Positions 22,280 to 29,451 of a stretch of 29,451 nt of DNA are shown piece after piece (positions within the stretch are counted from its first letter, which is position 1; each line of letters opens with the position of its first letter). The stretch lies in the NCBI GenBank assembly GCA_041668045.1, contig JBAYDV010000016.1:1-29451 (forward strand). The letters are read 5' to 3'. The position numbers and the translations under genes were made by a program. The stretch comes from JBAYDV01 sp041668045 (GTDB lineage: Bacteria > Bacteroidota > Bacteroidia > Bacteroidales > UBA932). Below the pieces are notes generated by a model. That model was not told the origin of the DNA. It saw only the letters and a list, made by a program, of their open reading frames with translations, and made no database searches.

Positions 22280-23656
22280 TTATAAAGAGTAGTTGATTCC
22301 AATACTTATGACATAGCTATTATCTTCGCAATGAACATTAGTATTTGTAATAGGAATTCCAGCATCTTTTAGTCCTTGAGCATTAATTGAATTAATGTCA
22401 TAATCCTTCCAAGAAGTAATACCGAAACCAAGATTTAGTTTAAGGTCTTTAAGCACTTCGTAAGATCCACCGAACCCAATATTTAAGTTTGAATTTTTTA
22501 AAGCTTCATACCATCCTAAATTAGAATAGTATAATTCTTTATTTGTGTCATTATCATAACCAAAGTGAGTATATGAACAACCTAAACTAAACTGTGTCTT
22601 TTCATTAAGATCATAAGCAAAACCAGTACCTAAAGTGTAGCAGTTACCTGCAAGTTTTGAAGTCTTTTCTGCCATAGGCGTACCTTCTAGTGTTGTACCC
22701 CAGTCAGCTTTAGTCTGGAAGTAATAGTTATAGTTTACTTCTGCTCTTAATTTATTAGTGATTTTATATGAAATACCAGTGTTGATTACTGCTGGAAGAT
22801 CACGTCTGTTTTTAGCACCATCTGTGAATAGATTGGTTTCATCTTCCTTTACATCATTTTCAAAATCAAGTTTTACTCTTGATTCGAAATGAGCAGCTAT
22901 ATTTAATCTTTCTGATATGGCAGCATTAACACCTAATACATATCCAAAACCGTTTGCAGTAGCATCATAATCGATATTTATATCTGTGTTTGGAGCATTA
23001 AAAGGAGAATCCTTTAGAGTAAGAGCAGCTTTTGTATTATTAATACCTCTAATATATCTTCCACCGATTGATACTGAAAAAATATCATTAATTTTATAAG
23101 AAAAACTTAATGGAATAGTAAGGTAATATGAAGATGCTTTAAGTGACTGTTCGTTGCTACTATATAAATCATTTAGAGTAGTACCTGTAGGAAAAGGAGC
23201 AGGAGCAGGGGTAGTGTAAAGTATTTGTGTAGTCATAATATCAGTAGATATTGAACCATCAGGGTAATTTACAGAAGCTCCACCACCTGAAATATAAACG
23301 CCTGTACCTATTGCCCATTTTTCTTGAACATAACTAGCATAAAACATAGGTAAGAAAGCATCTATTCCATCTTGTTTGAAAGATTTTACACCATCACCTA
23401 ATCCTAAATCATATGTGTGTTTTGGTTGGCGAATTAATGTTTGATTACTTAAATTAAGATTGAATCCTTGTTTTAGAAATACTAAACCTGCTGGATTATA
23501 ATTTACTATATCTGTAGCATCTAAAGCTGCATTACGATTATTCATACGAATCCATTCCGCACTCATATTGGCTAAATTATCCATTTGAGCGAAAGCAGAG
23601 TTAATGCTCAAAATTGATAATAACGTGAATGTAAGTAGTAACTGTCTTTTTTTCAT
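22280..23656 (-). CDS. Outer membrane transport protein, OmpP1/FadL family
   Basis: A 458-residue FadL-type beta-barrel. A signal peptide (MKKRQLLLTFTLLSILSINSAFA, cut before Q24) is followed by the plug-like N-terminus, with AALDATDIVNYNPAGLVFLKQGF; NPAGL (54-58) is the family mark. The rest alternates polar and hydrophobic strands and ends in the barrel closure YVISIGINYSL. FadL-family proteins let hydrophobic compounds such as long-chain fatty acids cross the outer membrane; substrate unassigned. It is probably monocistronic: a promoter-like -7 box about 100 nt upstream and a good terminator downstream. Confidence 0.92.
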   Translation of the reverse strand: MKKRQLLLTFTLLSILSINSAFAQMDNLANMSAEWIRMNNRNAALDATDIVNYNPAGLVFLKQGFNLNLSNQTLIRQPKHTYDLGLGDGVKSFKQDGIDAFLPMFYASYVQEKWAIGTGVYISGGGASVNYPDGSISTDIMTTQILYTTPAPAPFPTGTTLNDLYSSNEQSLKASSYYLTIPLSFSYKINDIFSVSIGGRYIRGINNTKAALTLKDSPFNAPNTDINIDYDATANGFGYVLGVNAAISERLNIAAHFESRVKLDFENDVKEDETNLFTDGAKNRRDLPAVINTGISYKITNKLRAEVNYNYYFQTKADWGTTLEGTPMAEKTSKLAGNCYTLGTGFAYDLNEKTQFSLGCSYTHFGYDNDTNKELYYSNLGWYEALKNSNLNIGFGGSYEVLKDLKLNLGFGITSWKDYDINSINAQGLKDAGIPITNTNVHCEDNSYVISIGINYSL

Positions 23657-23756
23657 AATATATTTATTAAAATTATTAGTATTATAGTTCTTTGTAATAG
23701 GGAATTAAACTTTTAATATGTTATAATATTCTCTATTCTATAATAGAAATTGGCTG

Positions 23757-23764
23757 CAAAAGTA
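23757..23764 (-). promoter_or_regulatory. -7 box for the FadL/OmpP1 gene
   Basis: On the minus strand TACTTTTG, followed by CAGCC, matches TAnnTTTG. It is about 100 nt upstream of the start at 23656; no TTTG is seen at the -33 spacing. Confidence 0.35.
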
Positions 23765-23905
23765 AGAATTTTTATTTGGAGTTTACTTAAATCTATTAAT
23801 TTTTTTCTATATATCTTATTGTAAAGTGATTAGCTTGTATTTTTTTATTAACTTTAGTAATCTTTATGTATAAAGACATGTAATATAAATATTTTTTTTA
23901 AAAGA

Positions 23906-25354
23906 ATGATTATGTATAGTACAGAAAAGAAACAAGTTCGTCCTGCAGCTGTAGCAGGAACTTTTTATCCAGGAGAAAAATCTATACTTATAGATGAGTT
24001 GAAGGGCTTTTTTAGGCCTTTCAGTAAGCAAGATAGATTTAATAATGTAGCTGCTGTTATAGTACCTCATGCAGGTTATGTTTTTTCTGGAGGAGTAGCG
24101 GCTTCTGCTTTTGCTAGCATAAATCGAGAAAATGAGTATGATCATATTTTTCTTATCGGCCCGAGTCATTATATCGCTATGAACGGGGCTTCTGTTAATA
24201 ATGAATATGATTTTTATAAAACACCTTTAGGCGATATTAAAGTAGATACGGAAATCTGTGATAAATTAATAGATGATTATCCTTTCTTTTTCTGTCGTCA
24301 TGATGCACATGACAGGGAGCATTGTCTTGAGATTCAATTGCCTTTTATTCAATATTATTTTAAGCATGAAACTAGTATCGTTCCTATAATTATAGGGACG
24401 CAGTCTGAAGATATTATACATAAGATAGCAAATGCACTTAAACCTTATTTTAATGAAAGGAATTTGTTCGTTATTAGTAGCGACTTTTCTCATTATCCTA
24501 CATATGAAGGGGCTGAGATGTCGGATAATAGAACAAAAGAGGCGATAGAAAAAGGTTCTCCTGATGATTTTATAAAGGCTTTGATTCGTAATAATCATGA
24601 TGAACTGCCAGGTTTAGTAACTAGTGCTTGTGGGCAGAGTGCGATACTGACATTACTTTATATGTATTCTTATGCAGATAATATATCTATTCGTCATATT
24701 CTTTATAAGAATTCAGGAGATTCGGAGTATGGAGAGAAGGATCGAGTGGTTGGTTATCATTCTTTTATTTTTAAAAGAAATAGACCTGCTGATAAGCAGT
24801 GTAAGAAATTTTTTCTTTCAGGCAATGAAAAGACGGAGCTGCTTAAGATAGCTAGAGATGCTATTAATGCTACACTACGCACTAAGTCATTGCCGCGTAG
24901 TTCTTCTTATGACTTAACTAAAACATTGATGTTGCCATGTGGCGCTTTCGTTACTTTAAATGAAAATGGTAAATTGAGAGGGTGTATAGGTAGGTTCGCA
25001 GTTCATCAGTCTCTTTATGAGGTGGTTCAGGAGATGGCTGTGGCTGCTGCTTTTGAAGATCCACGTTTTAGTAATGTAGAGGAGAGTGAGATGGAAAAGA
25101 TTAATATTGAAATATCAGTATTGTCGCCATTGAAAAGAATTTATAGTATTGATGATTTTTCTTTGGGAAAGCATGGAATTTATATAAAGAAGGGTATGTG
25201 TAGTGGTACTTTTTTACCTCAGGTGGCTAAAGAAACAGGTTGGACGAAAGAAGAGTTTTTGGGACATTGTTCTCATGATAAAGCAGGATTATCGTGGGAA
25301 GGATGGAGGGATGCTGAGCTTTATACCTATGAGGCAGTAGTATTTAATGAGTAG
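23906..25354 (+). CDS. Memo-AMMECR1 fusion protein (AmmeMemoRadiSam proteins B and A)
   Basis: A 482-residue two-domain protein. Residues about 8-290 are a Memo domain, related to class III extradiol dioxygenases: RPAAVAGTFYPG, VPHAGYVFSGG (H55), IGPSHY (H88), VISSDFSHYP (H196) and ACGQSA (C242). These correspond to the four metal ligands of human MEMO1, so the site looks intact. Residues about 300-482 are an AMMECR1 domain: LPRSSSYDLTK, LRGCIGRF (C360), AAAFEDPRFSNV, SVLSPL, GIYIKKG, FLPQVAKE and WTKEEFLGHCSHDKAG. In many bacteria these are separate genes (systems A and B of TIGRFAMs AmmeMemoRadiSam); the fusion and the radical SAM gene 24 bp downstream indicate a functional pair. The chemistry is not known to me. 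An ATG at 23912 is an alternative start. Confidence 0.94.
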   Translation: MIMYSTEKKQVRPAAVAGTFYPGEKSILIDELKGFFRPFSKQDRFNNVAAVIVPHAGYVFSGGVAASAFASINRENEYDHIFLIGPSHYIAMNGASVNNEYDFYKTPLGDIKVDTEICDKLIDDYPFFFCRHDAHDREHCLEIQLPFIQYYFKHETSIVPIIIGTQSEDIIHKIANALKPYFNERNLFVISSDFSHYPTYEGAEMSDNRTKEAIEKGSPDDFIKALIRNNHDELPGLVTSACGQSAILTLLYMYSYADNISIRHILYKNSGDSEYGEKDRVVGYHSFIFKRNRPADKQCKKFFLSGNEKTELLKIARDAINATLRTKSLPRSSSYDLTKTLMLPCGAFVTLNENGKLRGCIGRFAVHQSLYEVVQEMAVAAAFEDPRFSNVEESEMEKINIEISVLSPLKRIYSIDDFSLGKHGIYIKKGMCSGTFLPQVAKETGWTKEEFLGHCSHDKAGLSWEGWRDAELYTYEAVVFNE

Positions 25355-25378
25355 ATAATTTTTATAGATTATAAATAA

Positions 25379-26392
25379 ATGGCAATGAATAAAGAAGCTT
25401 TGTTTTATGAGAAAACTTTTAAAGGAATCAGGTGTCATATTTGTCCTCATGAATGCCTTATTCCAGAAGGAAAGTCTGGGTATTGTAGAACTCGAGTTAA
25501 TCATGATGGAGTTTTATATACTGTAGCATACGGAAATCCATGTGCAGCTAGTGTGGATCCAGTCGAGAAGAAACCTTTATTCCATTTTTTGCCTGCTAGT
25601 CAATGTTTTTCTATAGCGACTGCGGGATGTAATCTTTCTTGTCTTAATTGCCAGAATTGGGAAATATCTAGCAAGAGTCCTGATGAAACGATAAATATGA
25701 ATTTACTGCCAGAAAAAGTCGTAGATAGATGTATTAAGATGGGATGTTCGTCTATAGCTTATACTTATACTGAACCGATTACTTATTATGAATATACTTA
25801 TGATACTGCTGTTATAGCTCATGAGCATAGGATTCGTAATATTATGGTATCTGCTGGATATATTAATAGGGAGCCTTTGCTGAAATTATGTAAAGTTATT
25901 GATGCTGCTAATATTGATTTGAAATCATTTAGTAATGAAATATATTTGAAATTGAATGGTGTGAAGTTAAATCCTGTTTTGGATACATTGAAGACATTAA
26001 AGGATGAAGGAGTGTGGCTAGAAATCACAAATCTGCTTATTCCTTCTTGGAATGATGATATGGATATGGTGAAGCGAATGTGTAATTGGCTCTTTGAAAA
26101 CGGGTTTGAAGATACTCCTCTTCATTTTAGTAGGTTCTTTCCTATGTATAAGCTGTCACAACTTCCTCCTACACCTGTCACTGCACTGAAGACTGCTAGA
26201 AATATTGCCATGAACGAGGGTATAAAATATGTTTATGCTGGCAATGCACCTGAACTGGATATGGAAAATACTATTTGTCCACATTGCCATAGAAATTTAA
26301 TTCGACGTCGCGGGTATAGAATCTTAGAAAATCATATAAAGCAGGGGCAATGTGAGTTCTGTGGTGAAAAAATAGCAGGAGTTTGGGAGTAA
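25379..26392 (+). CDS. AmmeMemoRadiSam system radical SAM enzyme
   Basis: A 337-residue radical SAM protein. The [4Fe-4S] cluster motif is CNLSCLNC (C84, C88, C91) after IATAG; the SAM/strand elements IAYTYTEPITYYEYTYD, IMVSAGYI and AANIDLKSF follow. An N-terminal cysteine cluster CHICPHEC...C (C19, C22, C26, C36) and a C-terminal zinc-ribbon-like pair CPHC...CEFC (C300, C303, C325, C328) flank the core, as is usual in the AmmeMemoRadiSam family, which is related to the PflA-like activases. It starts 24 bp after the Memo-AMMECR1 gene, almost certainly in the same operon. The substrate is unknown; it should be active only without oxygen. Confidence 0.94.
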   Translation: MAMNKEALFYEKTFKGIRCHICPHECLIPEGKSGYCRTRVNHDGVLYTVAYGNPCAASVDPVEKKPLFHFLPASQCFSIATAGCNLSCLNCQNWEISSKSPDETINMNLLPEKVVDRCIKMGCSSIAYTYTEPITYYEYTYDTAVIAHEHRIRNIMVSAGYINREPLLKLCKVIDAANIDLKSFSNEIYLKLNGVKLNPVLDTLKTLKDEGVWLEITNLLIPSWNDDMDMVKRMCNWLFENGFEDTPLHFSRFFPMYKLSQLPPTPVTALKTARNIAMNEGIKYVYAGNAPELDMENTICPHCHRNLIRRRGYRILENHIKQGQCEFCGEKIAGVWE

Positions 26393-26715
26393 GGCATAAT
26401 TTTCCCCATAGCAAAATAGATATGTATAGTGGAAATATAGGCTTGTTTTGTGTATGTAGAAGTGCCATGAATTGCTATTCATAAAGTTTAGAAAGTAAGA
26501 TATTAAATATTAAATTTTGTATAATAATTATATTGTATTAATTTTATGTGTTTTGAATATTTTATATTGAAAACCACAGAAATATATACCAATGTAGTCT
26601 AAATTAGTATAAAATTATATAATGAAATAACACAAAGAGTTAGGTTATCGAAGCGATGTACAACATGTTACACTGCCAGAAATAGCTATGATACCAAAGG
26701 TTTGAAACAGATAAT
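26393..26715. other. Intergenic region before the right-edge helicase gene
   Basis: About 320 bp with no credible reading frame, RNA gene or mobile-element end. The first 240 bp are very AT-rich; the last 80 bp are more balanced and include AACATGTT (26662-26669) within the imperfect palindrome TGTACAACATGTTACA, 47 bp before the next start. The change in composition here coincides with the start of the different-looking gene to the right. Confidence 0.6.
26516..26546 (+). promoter_or_regulatory. Possible promoter of the right-edge helicase gene
   Basis: TTTG (26516-26519), a 19-nt spacer, then TAATTTTA (26539-26546) fit the Bacteroidota pattern TTTG-N19-TAnnTTTG except for the last base. The start codon is 170 nt away and the area is AT-rich, so the call is tentative. 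Confidence 0.3.
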
Positions 26716-29451
26716 ATGAGTAAGATTACACAAAACATAAAATCATTCAAAGTCATTTATCCACAAGTATATTCATATATTCTACCAAAACGAAAGCAGA
26801 ATATTGGCTCACAAAAAATAGGATATACTGAGAGAAAAAATGTTGACGAAAGAATACGAGAACAAGTAAAAACAGCAGCTTTTAATGAAGCATATACCAA
26901 GTTGTGGAGTGCTCCTGCTTTTTTTGAAGATAATAATGAAAGTTTTACAGATATAGATTTCCATAGATTTCTTGAAAAGAAAGGAATTGAAAGAAAAATT
27001 GAGCTTGGAAGGGAATGGTTCTATTTCGACGGGGAACCATTCAAATCAAAGCTCTTGTTTGATCTTTTTCGTAAAGAACGTTTTGCAGCCCTTCAAAAAA
27101 ATAACGGAAAAATAGATTATACCTTGCGTCTTGAACAAGAAGAAGCCGTTAAAAAAGCACTTGAGTATTTTGAAAAAACTGAAAAAGGAGAATTCCTTTG
27201 GAATGCCAAACCTCGTTTTGGTAAAACTTTAGCAAGTTATGATTTAGTAAAACGCTTAAAGGCAAAGAAAGTCCTTATTGTAACCAATAGACCAGCTATT
27301 GCCAATTCTTGGTTTGATGATTTTGAAAAGTTTGTTGATGACTATGCATTTATATCTGAGACTTCGTCCTTAAAGAATAGAGCCACCCTTACGAGAGAAC
27401 AACATATTGCAATGCGCCCCATTAAACCACTTATTACTTTTCTTTCATTACAAGACCTAAAGGGTTCCAAATACTTTGGTGGTAATTACGACAAATTACG
27501 ATGGGTTGCTGAGTTGGAATGGGACGTATTGATAATCGACGAAGCTCACGAAGGCATAGACACAGGAAGAACCGATGCCGCTTTTGATGTGATTAAACGT
27601 AAACATACACTTTATCTATCTGGGACACCATTTAAAGCATTGGCTAATGAGAAATTCCCCAAAGAAGCCATTTACAATTGGACCTATTTAGATGAACAAA
27701 AAATAAAACAGAAAGAGTTAGAAGAAGGCGAAATTGGTGAACATACTGAGTTACCTGACCTAAAATTATTTACGTATCGAATTTCTCAAATGACTACAGC
27801 GCAAGTAAATGAGGGAATTGAAATAGATGAGGAAACGCGTGATTATGCTTTTGATTTGAATGAGTTTTTCAGAGCAAAAGATAAAAAATTTGTGCACGAA
27901 AATGAAGTAAGGGAATTTCTAAAAAATCTAACTTCCAACAAAAAATATCCTTTCTCGACACCTGAACTCAGAGAAGAACTAAAACATACTTTTTGGTATG
28001 TGGGTAATAGAGTGGACTCTGTAAAAGCACTTGAACAATTGCTTAAAAAAGATCCTATATTCAAGGAATACAAAATAATTGTTGCAGCAGGTGATGGTAG
28101 AAGTTTTGAAGAAGAGGCGAACGATTTTAAAAGAAACGAGTCTTCTCTTCAAAAAGTAAAAAAAGCTATAGCTGAAAATGATAAAACCATTACGCTTTCG
28201 TGCGGACAATTAACAACTGGAGTTACCGTAAAAGAATGGACAGCTGTGCTGATGCTCACCGATATTAAATCTCCTTCGCTTTACATGCAAGCAGCTTTTC
28301 GAGCTCAAAATCCTTATAAAGAGTTTAGAAATGGTGAATTAGTTTCAAAAAAATCAGCTTATCTGTTTGATTTTGCTCCAACTCGAGTGCTTGAAATCTA
28401 TGACCAATTTGCTAATGGCTTAAATCCCAAAGCGGTTAAAGGTGAAATAACAGAAAAAGACAGAGAGGAAAACATTCAAGAGCTTCTTAACTTCTTCCCC
28501 GTAATATCTGAAGATGTTAACGGTGAAATGATTGAACTTGATGCTAACAAAGTATTGACTTTCCCAAATGCTTTGGCAGCATCAGAGATTGTAAATGCTC
28601 GGTTTATGACCAATCTTTTGTTTAATGATACCTTGAAAGGTGTCTTCAATTTCCCTAAAGAAATAGAGGACATCTTAGATAAAATGCAAGTGGAAAAAAA
28701 TAAGCGTATTCAAAAGACCACAAATACGATTGATCTTGATGAAGCTCGGACTGTAAACAATAACAAAACAAAAGAGATAAATAACAACACTGAAATCATC
28801 CTTGGCGAAAAAATATTCAAAACGAATACCGAACGAGTTGTAGATAATTTATTAGAGCAGAATAATGAGCAAATTCATGCTGATGATTTGATTGAAAAGG
28901 TTTCAGAAGTTGCCGAGCCTTTGATTGCAAAATATAAAGAAGTCTATAAAGCAACTCAAGCAGAAACCAACGAAGTAACAAAACAAATTCAAGAAAAAGT
29001 AAAACAGATTGCTGAAGAATTCAACAATGCTGAGATTAAAGACAGTGCGGCTCTCAAGCAAAAATTAATTGATACCATTGAAGTTGATTTTGTCAATAAT
29101 AAGGTAACGCAAAAGGAAGAAGAAAAGGTAGAAAAAATTCAAAAAACCAAAGAAGAAGAGATAAGAGACAGACTACGTTCTTTTACCCGTACCATTCCAA
29201 TGTTTATCATGGCTAATGATTCTAGAGAAGAAATTACCATCGATAATTTTGATGTAGAAATTGACGATAAAGATTTCCTTGACCTTACCAGCATCACAAA
29301 AGAAGAATTTCACAAATTGCGTGATGGCTTTGACTATGAAGAAGATGGAAAAAGAAAAACCTTTCAAGGGGTGTTTAACAAATACCGTTTTAATGCCTCT
29401 ATTGCAGAATTTAGGTTAAAAAAAGAGCAATTATCCAATTATTTTACGGCA
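26716..29451 (+). CDS. GIY-YIG-like domain / SF2 DEAH helicase (restriction-type), truncated by window edge
   Basis: The frame from the ATG at 26716 stays open for 912 codons to the last base, so the C-terminus lies outside. An in-frame stop at 26689 with no other start after it fixes the beginning. Residues about 15-60 resemble a GIY-YIG/T5orf172 nuclease: VYSYILP, QKIGYTER, VDERIREQ. An SF2 helicase follows: LRLEQEEAV, Walker A-like KPRFGKT (165-171), VLIVTNRP, LITFLSLQD, DEAH (D275-H278), YLSGTP (300-305), TLSCGQLTTGVTV and MQAAFRAQ (524-531, motif VI). Residues beyond about 600 are Lys/Glu/Asn-rich with a long coiled coil (about 690-830). The fusion resembles the restriction subunit of helicase-dependent R-M systems, with methylase expected beyond the edge (inference). 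Base composition looks different from the rest of the window, hinting at transfer. Confidence 0.87.
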   Translation, partial: MSKITQNIKSFKVIYPQVYSYILPKRKQNIGSQKIGYTERKNVDERIREQVKTAAFNEAYTKLWSAPAFFEDNNESFTDIDFHRFLEKKGIERKIELGREWFYFDGEPFKSKLLFDLFRKERFAALQKNNGKIDYTLRLEQEEAVKKALEYFEKTEKGEFLWNAKPRFGKTLASYDLVKRLKAKKVLIVTNRPAIANSWFDDFEKFVDDYAFISETSSLKNRATLTREQHIAMRPIKPLITFLSLQDLKGSKYFGGNYDKLRWVAELEWDVLIIDEAHEGIDTGRTDAAFDVIKRKHTLYLSGTPFKALANEKFPKEAIYNWTYLDEQKIKQKELEEGEIGEHTELPDLKLFTYRISQMTTAQVNEGIEIDEETRDYAFDLNEFFRAKDKKFVHENEVREFLKNLTSNKKYPFSTPELREELKHTFWYVGNRVDSVKALEQLLKKDPIFKEYKIIVAAGDGRSFEEEANDFKRNESSLQKVKKAIAENDKTITLSCGQLTTGVTVKEWTAVLMLTDIKSPSLYMQAAFRAQNPYKEFRNGELVSKKSAYLFDFAPTRVLEIYDQFANGLNPKAVKGEITEKDREENIQELLNFFPVISEDVNGEMIELDANKVLTFPNALAASEIVNARFMTNLLFNDTLKGVFNFPKEIEDILDKMQVEKNKRIQKTTNTIDLDEARTVNNNKTKEINNNTEIILGEKIFKTNTERVVDNLLEQNNEQIHADDLIEKVSEVAEPLIAKYKEVYKATQAETNEVTKQIQEKVKQIAEEFNNAEIKDSAALKQKLIDTIEVDFVNNKVTQKEEEKVEKIQKTKEEEIRDRLRSFTRTIPMFIMANDSREEITIDNFDVEIDDKDFLDLTSITKEEFHKLRDGFDYEEDGKRKTFQGVFNKYRFNASIAEFRLKKEQLSNYFTA

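Noticed and set aside
27843..29367. Minus-strand frames under the right-edge helicase
   Set aside because: The plus frame is open for 912 codons and has ordered helicase motifs; the minus frames are short, Phe/Ser-rich and typical of shadows.

Overview
The window reads as chromosomal DNA of an AT-rich member of the Bacteroidota, most likely an anaerobic or oxygen-sensitive one and possibly Bacteroidales; this is inference. The evidence is a TonB-dependent receptor with an N-terminal carboxypeptidase-regulatory-like domain, lipoprotein signal peptides, -7 boxes of the Bacteroidota form TAnnTTTG, start codons preceded by A/T-rich sequence rather than strong Shine-Dalgarno sites, a desulfoferrodoxin (superoxide reductase) and an AmmeMemoRadiSam locus. 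I see no rRNA, tRNA, CRISPR array, insertion sequence or phage structural gene.

Layout. 1-1.3 kb: a TM2-like membrane protein and a universal stress protein. 1.4-5.4 kb: a decaying block in which two exported proteins, an arylsulfotransferase-like lipoprotein and a DUF2961/GH172-like lipoprotein, are both broken just after the signal peptide. They flank an intact, translationally coupled racemase/acetyltransferase pair on the minus strand. 5.7-9.5 kb: a large NERD-nuclease/SF1-helicase gene followed closely by a DUF4177 protein and YidD. 9.6-11.2 kb (minus): a peroxide/superoxide defence operon perR-ahpC-dfx, with a clean 15-bp PerR-type palindrome just downstream of a recognisable promoter. 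11.4-16.5 kb: an SPFH protein, then an exported metallophosphoesterase paired with a TonB-dependent receptor. 16.6-20.5 kb: corA, cysK-cysE (4-bp overlap) and a TIGR01777 epimerase. 20.5-23.7 kb (minus): a SulP transporter and a FadL/OmpP1-type outer membrane protein. 23.9-26.4 kb: a two-gene AmmeMemoRadiSam locus (Memo-AMMECR1 fusion plus radical SAM enzyme). 26.7 kb to the right edge: a long open frame with no stop in the window, encoding a GIY-YIG-like domain joined to an SF2 (DEAH) helicase, probably the restriction/defence subunit of a system that continues outside.

How the parts work together. PerR should sense peroxide and repress its own operon, which supplies a peroxiredoxin and superoxide reductase. 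CysE makes O-acetylserine and CysK turns it into cysteine; the CysE tail ends in Ile, as needed to dock in CysK. The Memo-AMMECR1/radical SAM pair is a conserved module of unknown chemistry whose metal and cluster ligands are intact here. The two nuclease-helicase genes (left-centre and right edge) are the best candidates for mobile-DNA defence. The most promising little-described elements are the NERD-helicase-DUF4177-YidD cluster, the AmmeMemoRadiSam pair and the GIY-YIG-helicase at the right edge.
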